From: Scytonema hofmannii PCC 7110
GTDB taxonomy: Bacteria > Cyanobacteriota > Cyanobacteriia > Cyanobacteriales > Nostocaceae
Assembly (NCBI RefSeq): GCF_000346485.2
Contig: NZ_KQ976354.1
Coordinates: forward strand, 10,374,341 to 10,438,340
DNA length: 64,000 nt
Reading direction: 5' to 3'
Positions 55,305 to 64,000 of this stretch are shown here, one piece after another (position 1 is the first letter of the stretch; each line of letters starts with the position of its first letter). A model generated the notes under the pieces. It saw only the letters and a list, made by a program, of their open reading frames with translations, was not told where the DNA came from and made no database searches. The translations under genes and the position numbers were made by a program.

Positions 55305-55790
55305 CTATAATCCTAATTCATTGATTAATTTTTCTCGTTCAGAATGTAAGTTAAGTTGAACTTTGTCTTCTGGTTTATGGGTATCTTTAACTTCAATCAT
55401 GGGAGATGTGTTATACACATACTCTAGCAATTGATTCAGTTTATCTTGCCCTAGACCAGCCCATTCTCTCCTAATATTATCAAGCATCAGCTTGAGACCT
55501 TGTGACAGGTTTAAATTCTCTATATTACCTGCTTTAGGTCCAAGTTTGAGAAGTGTTGTATTTCCCAGAGATTCTTGAATAATCTCTTTTCCGTTCATTT
55601 GATTTAAGGCAACCTCTATGTCCTCATGCCAAGATCCATAGTAATAATAATACCAATTGAGTTCAGTCAGTTGCTTTCCTGTCCATTTGACAGAGTAAAG
55701 ATCGGCTAAATACAAAAACTTAATAATTTGTGTTTTTGTAATGTATCCTTTTGTTTCATAGACAAAATATTTTATGAGCGTTTCTAACAT
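55305..55790 (-). CDS. Panacea-domain (DUF4065) antitoxin
   Basis: A 161-residue protein with the Panacea fold pattern: IKYFVYETKGYITKTQIIKFLYLADLYSV, ELNWYYYYYGSWHEDIEVAL and later KLNQLLEYVYNTSPM. It is of the divergent type in which TKTQIIKFLYLAD replaces the KLQKLVYYS of the other Panacea gene in this window (19715-20143). It precedes the PemK-like gene with a single base between. Proposed role: neutralise that toxin. Confidence 0.75.
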   Translation of the reverse strand: MLETLIKYFVYETKGYITKTQIIKFLYLADLYSVKWTGKQLTELNWYYYYYGSWHEDIEVALNQMNGKEIIQESLGNTTLLKLGPKAGNIENLNLSQGLKLMLDNIRREWAGLGQDKLNQLLEYVYNTSPMIEVKDTHKPEDKVQLNLHSEREKLINELGL

Positions 55791-56147
55791 AGCTCTTTTT
55801 GTTTCTAATTGTTAAGAAATTCTTGGTCAACCATCATTAAAATGCTGAGGCACGAAGCCCCGTCACGAAGCGTGCGGGGTGCTGACGATATCTGATAGAC
55901 GCCTCTGGCAAAGCACTATCATTAGGTTAAATTGATGACTGAACACTGTCAGCTATCAAATAGAGTACACGAGTACTATATTAGTACATGGTCAAAATGA
56001 TAGTCAATACTTCTGATTGATTTTAGTAGAATTTGAAAGGAGAGAGCGATCGCATCTTTTAGATACAGGTGAATCTATACATACCCGTTTGGTTGGAGAA
56101 AATTTACTCCATGAAAGTTTAGAAGATTAACTAATTGAAATTTACCT
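55791..56147. other. Intergenic region with a small gene remnant
   Basis: Contains a GC-rich hairpin repeat near 55850-55885 (GCCCCGTCACGAAGCGTGCGGGG-like). At about 56020-56130 a short frame ends LLDTGESIHTRLVGENLLHE-SLED and looks like the C-terminus of a small antitoxin-type protein, without a usable start. It directly precedes the broken AAA ATPase gene, so it was probably its partner. Confidence 0.4.
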
Positions 56148-56225
56148 ATGCTAACCAATATTAAAATAAAGAATTTTCGAGCATTTCGAGAACATATAGA
56201 TGTTCGTTTCAGACCGATTACAATT
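56148..56225 (+). pseudogene. N-terminal fragment of an AAA/RecF-OLD-like ATPase
   Basis: From the ATG at 56148 the frame reads MLTNIKIKNFRAFREHIDV and RFRPITI. This is the universal first strand-helix of RecF/OLD-type ATPases, which would continue with G-x-N-x-x-G-K-S. Instead the MITE at 56226 begins exactly there and no ATPase sequence follows it. So only 26 codons of the gene remain. Confidence 0.75.
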
Positions 56226-56419
56226 GGCTCTTCCGTACTAAGTGGGCTAAACTTTTGATAAATAGATTAAAACCCTTGCTGGGCAAACATAAAAGCCCTT
56301 CTTCACTGTATTTTATGTAAGATTACTTAAATTTCGACTACAACCACCTGTAAGCATTGGTTTTAAAGCAAACTTATCAAAATTAATTAATGATTTAGCC
56401 CACTAAGTACGGAAGAACC
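56226..56419. mobile_element. 194-bp MITE-like element with 26-bp terminal inverted repeats
   Basis: The left end begins GGCTCTTCCGTACTAAGTGG. The right end is its inverted complement (…AAGTACGGAAGAACC) with two mismatches over 26 bases (GGYTCTTCCGTACTWAGTGGGCTAAA). The inside is AT-rich and non-coding. No clear target-site duplication. It separates the ATPase fragment from the restriction-enzyme fragment, so it may have mediated a deletion that fused them. Confidence 0.85.
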
Positions 56420-56421
56420 GT

Positions 56422-57200
56422 AATTCCAAGGTTGAGGCTTGGGTTAAGAATGACCATATGGGTTCGCAGATAACGTGAAATTTGGACAACGAAGTTATAG
56501 GGATTCTAGGCTACGCAATTCGCACATAAAGTGAAATTGACCATGGGGTAAGGGTTTTAGCCTTCCAGTCAATTCGCACATAAGTTGAAATTTTGCATCT
56601 AATCACAGAAATTCACGGGATTTTGTCAAATACTGATTATAATTTATACCAAAAAACATGAATGTCCCGTAGTCAAGCTGGTTGACTATCGTATGAAGTA
56701 AGCGATCGCTCTATTAGCAGAGTATAAGCTCATTACACTTCAAAAGTGCGCTTTAAAAAGCATTCGGGCTGTCGATAAATCAAAGTCGGAAAATTTCATA
56801 TAGTGTGTGAATTGACGCTTGAGGCTAAGACCGTTGTGCTACAATAGATTTCACTTTATGCGCGAATTGTGTCGTCTGAAACCCGCTTCACTCCGTTGTT
56901 AAAATTTCATCTTATCTGCGAACCCACAACCACCTTGGATTTGAAATTCTCTACATATTTGAAGGTATTGTTCGCAAATATAGACCTGACTTTATTATTC
57001 GCCTAAAAACTGGAAGTTTCTTGATTTTAGAAACTAAAGGTCATTACACTCAAAAAGACGTAGCTAAAAGTGTATTTTTAGAACAGTGGATTCAAGCAGT
57101 TAATCAGCATGGTGGCTTTGGTTTTTGGCAACGAGATATATCAAGAAATCCATCTGACGTTAAGATGATTTTAGATAGGGCGGTTTTTCTATCAAAATAA
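56422..57200 (+). pseudogene. C-terminal fragment of a restriction/helicase protein (BPTD_3080-like), interrupted
   Basis: 56422-56457 encodes NSKVEAWVKNDH. After the 470-bp element the frame resumes at 56928 with HLGFEILYIFEG, VRKYRPDFIIRL, SFLILETKGHY and ends WQRDISRNPSDVKMIL, stop at 57198-57200. PDFIIRL...LETKG is a PD-(D/E)XK nuclease motif. The whole is the C-terminus of the large DEAD-helicase restriction proteins of this group. The two pieces join in frame at KNDH/HLGF when the element is removed, so the element inserted into an already or later truncated gene. Confidence 0.75.
56457..56927. mobile_element. Mini-transposon with three inverted 21-bp repeats per end (Tn7/Tn5053-like), no transposase
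   Basis: Left-end repeats at 56463-56483, 56519-56539 and 56573-56593 share TTCGCACATAAAGTGAAATT (consensus). Right-end repeats, inverted, lie at 56791-56811, 56846-56866 and 56902-56922. The outermost pair are nearly identical (TTCGCAGATAA..TGAAATTT) with TGGG-CCCA at the tips. Flanks read gACCA and aACCA, compatible with a 5-base target duplication. Multiple spaced binding sites at each end are the hallmark of TnsB/TniA-type transposases. No open frame inside; a 7-bp hairpin (TAGTCAA/TTGACTA) is near 56672. Confidence 0.75.
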
Positions 57201-57301
57201 GAATCAACCTTTAGCGTAAATATTATATTATTTCCTCGCCCGCCCTTTTCTTGCGGCGTCATCAGTAAAAATTTTATACTTTATACTTTACACTTTTGAC
57301 T

Positions 57302-58492
57302 TCAAAAAGAGACTTTTAATATAGATAAATCATCATCAAACTTGGTTCTAGCACTGATGGAGTTAATTTCTGCCATCACCTGCTTGAGATGGCAGGTATT
57401 TGTCTTTGTATAACTAACTAATACATCTATAAAAGCATTAAGTCCCCAAATCTTTTGACTTGGTGTAACAATTTCGTACACCCCATCGCTAAATATATAT
57501 AAAGTACTGTTTTCTTCAATTTCAACAGTGCTATCTTCATAGTCATCATCAGGCAAAAATCCTATTGGACAACTCAGAGAGTCGAGTTTTTGCACTGCAA
57601 TGTTTTGTTCAGATGCACGAGATAACAGCACGGCTGGTGGATGTCCCGCATTAGCGTAAACAAGTCGGCGTTGTGTACGGTTGTACACTCCGTACCAAAT
57701 TGTAAAGTACTTATCATTGTGGTTATCCATTTGGAAGGATTGATTGAGTGTACTTAGAACTTGGCTGGGTTGACAAAAATTAGTTTTGGGTAGGGATTGC
57801 GATCGCAAAACGTTGAGTACAGATACAGACAGCAAGGCTGAACCTACTCCATGTCCCGATACATCTAGGAGATAAATCGCTAGATGTTCATCATCTATCC
57901 AATAATAGTCAAAGCAATCACCGCCAAGCTGTACTGAGGGAAGAAACAGCGCTTCTGTTGAGATAGTCCCTGAGAGTGGTGGGGGTAGAAGCGATCGCAC
58001 ATAATCTGCAGCCTCAGATAATTCTGCTTCCAAGATTTGTTTTTGAGTTTGCAAATCTTGATTGAGAACTTGTAAAGCTTGTTTCTGGTTCTGCAAATCT
58101 TGATGAAGTTGATGCAATCTTAGCCCTGCTCTTACCCGTGCTTTGATTTCATTAACTTCAATAGGTTTAGAAACAAATTCATCTGCTCCAGCATCAAGCC
58201 CCTCTACTCTGTCTCCTGCTTCACCCGGAGCAGCACCCCTAGCCGTCAGTAAAATAAAAAAAGTTGTTGCTAAGTCTGGATTTGCCTTAATTTGACGGCA
58301 AACTTCCAGCCCATCCAAACCAGACATCATCCAATCACAAATCATCAAAGCAGGATGTAGCTGTTTTGCCAAGTCAATTCCTTCTACACCGTCACTGGCT
58401 ACAGAAACATCATACCCTTGCTTTTGAAGTGTGTTCTTCAGTGCCATCCGCACAATGGGATCGTCATCAATAATAAGAATTTTAAACATCAA
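57302..58492 (-). CDS. Response regulator with PP2C (RsbU/SpoIIE-type) phosphatase output
   Basis: A 396-residue protein. Receiver domain at 1-125 with acidic pocket IIDDDP, phospho-acceptor Asp53 in MICDWMMSG and Lys in FVSKPIE. Coiled coil at about 130-170 (QDLQNQKQALQVLNQDLQTQ). PP2C-SpoIIE domain at about 190-396 with LGGDCFDYYWIDD, LLDVSGHGVGSALLS, YANAGHPPAVLL and LYIFSDGVYEI. It should dephosphorylate an STAS antagonist upon receiver phosphorylation. It is divergent from the anti-sigma kinase and STAS genes that follow, forming a complete partner-switching set. Confidence 0.93.
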   Translation of the reverse strand: MMFKILIIDDDPIVRMALKNTLQKQGYDVSVASDGVEGIDLAKQLHPALMICDWMMSGLDGLEVCRQIKANPDLATTFFILLTARGAAPGEAGDRVEGLDAGADEFVSKPIEVNEIKARVRAGLRLHQLHQDLQNQKQALQVLNQDLQTQKQILEAELSEAADYVRSLLPPPLSGTISTEALFLPSVQLGGDCFDYYWIDDEHLAIYLLDVSGHGVGSALLSVSVLNVLRSQSLPKTNFCQPSQVLSTLNQSFQMDNHNDKYFTIWYGVYNRTQRRLVYANAGHPPAVLLSRASEQNIAVQKLDSLSCPIGFLPDDDYEDSTVEIEENSTLYIFSDGVYEIVTPSQKIWGLNAFIDVLVSYTKTNTCHLKQVMAEINSISARTKFDDDLSILKVSF

Positions 58493-58629
58493 CCATTAAT
58501 TTATAACTAAAATAATTATAGGTTTTATCAAATATTAAATTAGCATTGATAATTTTTATTTAAAAAATAAGTTATATCTCTAAAGACGGCAAATGAATTC
58601 CAACCTATTATTGGATTAGGAGTTTTTTG

Positions 58630-59055
58630 ATGAAAAAAGTGAATTATAAAATTTTTCTAAAAGTTCATACAAATCTAACTGTCTCCTCTGCTATTTTGTC
58701 ATGGTTTGAGCAAATTAACCAACCTCCGCTCCTGGATAAAAAAATTCTGTGGCAATGCCAAACATTGCTTATAGAAGGCTTTTCTAATATAGTGGAGCAC
58801 GCTCATAAGAATCTACCAATGGAAACTCCCATTGAGATAGAAGCTGTGCGTTCGGAAGAATGTATAGAAATCCGTATTTGGTCTTATGGAGAAGCTTTTG
58901 ACCTCAAGCAAAAGCTACAAGAGATAGGTAGCTTGGAGGAAAACGAAGAAGAACGCGGACGCGGCTTGAAAATTATGGCTGTTCTTGCAGACGAGTTAAA
59001 ATATGAGCCGACGGTGGATAATCGTTACTGCTTATTTATACGTAAATACTACTAA
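58630..59055 (+). CDS. RsbW-like anti-sigma serine kinase
   Basis: A 141-residue GHKL-type small kinase: LLIEGFSNIVEHAHKN carries the N-box (E..N...H). The glycine-rich region ERGRGLKIMAVLADEL replaces the usual G-x-GL-x-h. These proteins bind a sigma factor or other target and phosphorylate the STAS antagonist. Start ATG at 58630 with AGGAG about 8 bases upstream. It is followed by the STAS gene 165 bases later. The usual DxGxG motif (EIRIWSYGEAFD) is degenerate: SYGEAFD replaces D.G..FD. Confidence 0.85.
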   Translation: MKKVNYKIFLKVHTNLTVSSAILSWFEQINQPPLLDKKILWQCQTLLIEGFSNIVEHAHKNLPMETPIEIEAVRSEECIEIRIWSYGEAFDLKQKLQEIGSLEENEEERGRGLKIMAVLADELKYEPTVDNRYCLFIRKYY

Positions 59056-59220
59056 GCTTTAAGCATGGCAAATTACTTATTTTCCCTTATTTCCTGATCG
59101 TTATTTTACAGACTGTAAATTCACGGTAGTGAAATAAATTTTTTTTGCTTATGATTGCAGTCTCAGTCTATTAAAAATATAACGGAATTAGTAGTTAAAA
59201 CATTATCCATTATCAAACCT

Positions 59221-59550
59221 ATGATCCCTACTGTTAATGTACTTTCCCTTTCTGGTGTTATAGACGGTGCTAGAGGTGATGAACTGCGTCGTGAAGTTAA
59301 AGATATCATGACTCATGGATCTGATATCGTGCTAATCGATCTTCACGAGGTAAAGTTTATCGATAGTTCTGGCTTAGGTGCTTTAGTATCGGCAATGAAG
59401 GTTGTACGAAACTCAGGTGGTAAGCTTTATGTGTGCTCAATGAATGACCAAGTCAAAATGTTATTTGAACTGACTAAGATGGATCGGATTTTTCAACAAT
59501 TTGTCGATCGCGAAGAATTCAATCGCCATATATTGACCAGCAATCAGTGA
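59221..59550 (+). CDS. STAS-domain anti-sigma factor antagonist
   Basis: A 109-residue STAS protein: VNVLSLSGVIDGARGDELRREV, then IVLIDLHEVKFIDSSGLGALVSAMKVV with the conserved phosphorylatable Ser in FIDSSGLG, and LYVCSMNDQVKMLFELTKMDRIF. This is the RsbV/SpoIIAA type. I use the ATG at 59221 because the product then has the usual length; the frame is open upstream to a TTG at 59155. It should be phosphorylated by the RsbW-like kinase and dephosphorylated by the PP2C response regulator beside it. A CTGGTCA tandem repeat follows at once. Confidence 0.9.
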   Translation: MIPTVNVLSLSGVIDGARGDELRREVKDIMTHGSDIVLIDLHEVKFIDSSGLGALVSAMKVVRNSGGKLYVCSMNDQVKMLFELTKMDRIFQQFVDREEFNRHILTSNQ

Positions 59551-59587
59551 CTGGTCACTGGTCACTGGTCACTGGTCACTGGTCACT
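59549..59587. repeat. CTGGTCA tandem repeat, five units
   Basis: Five perfect or near-perfect 7-base units directly after the STAS stop codon and up to the stop of the convergent rlpA gene. Same family as at 29349-29378, 30419-30437 and 50710-50739. Confidence 0.9.
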
Positions 59588-59589
59588 GA

Positions 59590-60825
59590 TTAGTCTGAAA
59601 TAACTGCAAGCTTTCTTGGCGGCTTCTGCATCTTCAAGTTAAGGCTAGGCCTTTTCAAAGTCATTCTAGGTTTGCTCTTGTTCAAAATAACTGCCTCATA
59701 AGGTACAACTCCAGCTAATTCACTATCAATACAGCGAGCTGCTACCCTGGATAAATCCAAACTTCTTGGGGGAATATATGGACCTCGGTCGTTAACCCTC
59801 ACAATGACTGTCTTGCCATTTTTCAAATTAGTTACCTGCAAGTATGTGTTAAATGGCAATGACTTGTGAGCAACTGTTAATTCGTTCTGATTAAATGTCT
59901 CACCATTTGCTGTTATGCGACCGTGAAAGTACGGACCGTACCAAGAAGCTAAGCCCGCCATTCTTTTCTTAGAAGAAGTCAAGCCATACATTTCCTTCTG
60001 TCCTTCAACAAGTGATAGCTTAGGTACTTGCAATGCTTGACGCAAATTATTTACCCATTCGATCGCTAATAAATCGCCACTACGGTGAGTTTTTCGAGTG
60101 ACTTCTTTCCCAATTCCAAACAAAAAGCGATTACCCGACATTAATGCTGGTATCCCATCAACAAGAGCAGGATGCAATCGAGAAGCATCAAAATTAGATG
60201 ATTTCACAAGTCTTGTCAAGCGTTGTTGCATCAAACTTGCTTGTTGTCGATCTGGTAAATTCGCTACCACACGGTTATTTAGCCACACTTCGTAATTGCT
60301 TGTACCTCGATTAACAACTACAACAGGCGAAGAAGTAGAATCAAAACCTGGTTCGATGGGATTGGGAAAGCGAAAGAAATTTTGGAGCGATCGCAGTATT
60401 TGATTTGGGAGAAAATCTCGATCATCAGACCCTGTCTTTATCAAACTTGGAACGGGTAGAAGACTTGCATCTTTAACAGTAGGTTGCTTGGCTAGATTAT
60501 CTTGTTGAAGACCGCAAAACTGATTTTTGCTATTTTTATCTCTCTTTATGAGCGGAGCGGGTGGTTTAGTAAGATTTGGTTTTGATTCCTTATCACCCCA
60601 ATCCATTTTTAGAAACCTCAGTGACAGTATTGTTGTAGTACCTACAACATTCATTTGATGTCGAACGGGCGTTAAAAATGGATGAGGGTTACTAACCAGC
60701 TTCCCTAAGTTGGATGACACTTTTGCCGGAACAATATTTGAAGTAAAACTTGATGGCAAGTTTTGGTTCAACGACAAAAACGAACCAATCCAGGATGTAA
60801 CCCAAAGTAGTCCAAAAAATATCAT
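59590..60825 (-). CDS. RlpA-like septal ring lytic protein (double-psi beta-barrel)
   Basis: A 411-residue protein. The N-terminus ([17 protein letters not shown]) is a signal peptide or membrane anchor. The middle (about 160-290) is low in recognisable motifs except a strand-rich [21 protein letters not shown], seen in cyanobacterial RlpA proteins. The C-terminal barrel at about 305-395 has [60 protein letters not shown] and [10 protein letters not shown], with catalytic-type Asp and His present. RlpA proteins cleave peptidoglycan lacking stem peptides or bind it at the septum. Confidence 0.9.
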   Translation of the reverse strand: MIFFGLLWVTSWIGSFLSLNQNLPSSFTSNIVPAKVSSNLGKLVSNPHPFLTPVRHQMNVVGTTTILSLRFLKMDWGDKESKPNLTKPPAPLIKRDKNSKNQFCGLQQDNLAKQPTVKDASLLPVPSLIKTGSDDRDFLPNQILRSLQNFFRFPNPIEPGFDSTSSPVVVVNRGTSNYEVWLNNRVVANLPDRQQASLMQQRLTRLVKSSNFDASRLHPALVDGIPALMSGNRFLFGIGKEVTRKTHRSGDLLAIEWVNNLRQALQVPKLSLVEGQKEMYGLTSSKKRMAGLASWYGPYFHGRITANGETFNQNELTVAHKSLPFNTYLQVTNLKNGKTVIVRVNDRGPYIPPRSLDLSRVAARCIDSELAGVVPYEAVILNKSKPRMTLKRPSLNLKMQKPPRKLAVISD

Positions 60826-61482
60826 GGTTCAGTCAGTTTTCAGGTATGTACACCTTTTGATGGTGCTAACCTTGTTCTTTGATAATGACAATTTCTCAAT
60901 CACAAAACCAGCGCGGTCTACTCTTCCAAAAAGTCAGAATAACAGCGCAGTTGTGATTAAGATACTGAGCGATCCCAGCAGGTAACATATTATCCTGTTG
61001 TCGCTCAACAAGCAAATAAAAGTTTTCGATATTTTTTTTGATTATTACTCTATTTTCAATTTATTTTTTTTATAACTGATTGGTACTCAAGTACAGCGAA
61101 GTGTTCATAAATCGCCTGTTTGACACCATTTCCTGGAATAGTGAATTTTTTAAAAAGCATCAACTACGATAGATTTACGCTTGCTAAGGCATTCTTAAAT
61201 CATTCGTAAGTAGAGAGAAACCCGGTATCTCCCAGATACCGGGTTTTTAAGGCTTACTGATTGTCTCTCAACTCAAATTGGGATAGGACACATGCCCTAC
61301 TCCCCACTCCCCACCCCTACTCCCCACTCCCTACTCCCCACTCCCTACTCTCCAAGTAGAGGGATCAAGGAAAATTAACAATTTCCCAGAGATTGAAAAA
61401 AAACACTGCCAAATGTAACGGATTGCAAAGTATAATAAAAACGATAAAACGATTAAGAATTATTCAATATCACAAAGGTTAA
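60826..61482. other. Intergenic region with hairpin and repeats
   Basis: About 650 bases between divergent rlpA and crtP. 61218-61246 is a GAAACCCGG-family hairpin (AAACCCGGTATCT and complement, loop CCC, followed by TTTTT), which could terminate a transcript. 61289-61350 is a CCCTACTCCCCACT repeat. The crtP promoter must lie in 61350-61482 but no box is certain. Confidence 0.6.
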
Positions 61483-63838
<2,356 letters not shown>

Positions 63839-63840
63839 GG

Positions 63841-63903
63841 TTTGTCATTGGTCATTTGTCCTTTGTTCACACGAATGACAAATGACAAATGACAAATGGC
63901 AAA
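63841..63903. repeat. TGACAAA repeat with inverted arm
   Basis: GTCATTGGTCATTTGTC, a loop, then ATGACAAATGACAAATGAC. It directly follows crtB and can form a long hairpin; it probably ends the crtPB transcript. Confidence 0.75.
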
Positions 63904-63955
63904 TAACTATTGACATTTCAATTTTTGCTCTGGTAACATTAGTATTCGTGACCCT

Positions 63956-64000
63956 GGAGAGGTGGCTGAGTGGTCGAAAGCGGCAGATTGCTAATCTGTT
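63956..64000 (+). tRNA. tRNA-Ser (anticodon GCT), 5' part only
   Basis: The window ends inside the gene. The 5' half is clear: acceptor strand GGAGAGG, D-arm GGCTGAGTGGTCGAAAGC, and anticodon arm CAGATTGCTAATCTG with anticodon GCT, decoding AGC/AGU. The long variable arm of Ser tRNAs would follow beyond the end. Confidence 0.95.

Noticed and set aside
56148-57200. One continuous broken gene from ATPase stub to restriction C-terminus
   Set aside because: The N-terminal stub is of the RecF/OLD type, while the C-terminal part belongs to a DEAD-helicase restriction protein; they are different genes brought together.

Overview
The window is chromosomal DNA of a filamentous, probably heterocyst-forming cyanobacterium (Nostocales-like). 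The evidence is photosystem I psaD, the crtP-crtB carotenoid pair, ferredoxin-thioredoxin reductase variable chain, a FurB/Zur-type regulator, the cyanobacterial DUF2605 and DUF2973 proteins, many HIP1 octamers (gcgatcgc), and very many short dispersed repeats between genes (families related to TTAGTGG, GGGGAGT, GATTTTG, TGACAAA, CTGGTCA and GAAACCCGG). Genus cannot be fixed from sequence alone.

Layout. 1-12 kb is mostly core: a ParE/RelE-type toxin-antitoxin pair, thrS, DUF2605/DUF2973, a glycogen-debranching-type glucosidase, a DICT-GAF histidine kinase, psaD and trpE. 12-24 kb is accessory: an IS630 remnant, a truncated Argonaute-like gene head-to-head with a truncated ImmA/IrrE protease, a 0.4-0.5 kb segmental direct repeat flanking a large hybrid histidine kinase and a Panacea-type toxin-antitoxin pair, and a 1214-residue SF2 helicase. 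24-27 kb holds a PstS-type phosphate-binding protein and a ChrA chromate transporter. 27-38.6 kb is a conflict-type island: DUF433, a PIN toxin pair, PadR, an Imm5-like protein, a translationally coupled CHAT-protease/ATPase plus Gly-Val-repeat membrane ATPase pair, a PD-(D/E)XK-like protein and a 1004-residue protein I do not recognise.

38.8-54.6 kb returns to housekeeping: purQ/purS, zur, NfeD plus SPFH membrane proteins, a zinc-ribbon PP2C phosphatase, ftrV, YdcF-like and kinase-like proteins, rplY, purA, an adenosine deaminase and mutL. Within it, 44.4-44.8 kb has no gene but contains a dense chain of perfect hairpins that looks like a structured RNA. 54.7-57.2 kb is a second decayed accessory patch: a PemK-like/Panacea toxin-antitoxin pair, then fragments of an AAA ATPase and of a restriction-helicase interrupted by a MITE and by a 470-bp element with three inverted 21-bp repeats at each end, as in Tn7/Tn5053-type transposons. 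57.3-59.6 kb is a partner-switching module (response regulator-PP2C, anti-sigma kinase, STAS). RlpA, crtP-crtB and the first half of tRNA-Ser(GCT) close the window.

The most interesting material is: the CHAT/GV-repeat ATPase operon; the transposase-less multi-repeat element; the structured RNA candidate; the two large unusual proteins at 20.6-24.2 and 35.6-38.6 kb; and the Argonaute/ImmA junction. All functional statements rest on reading motifs and family memory; no database search was run.
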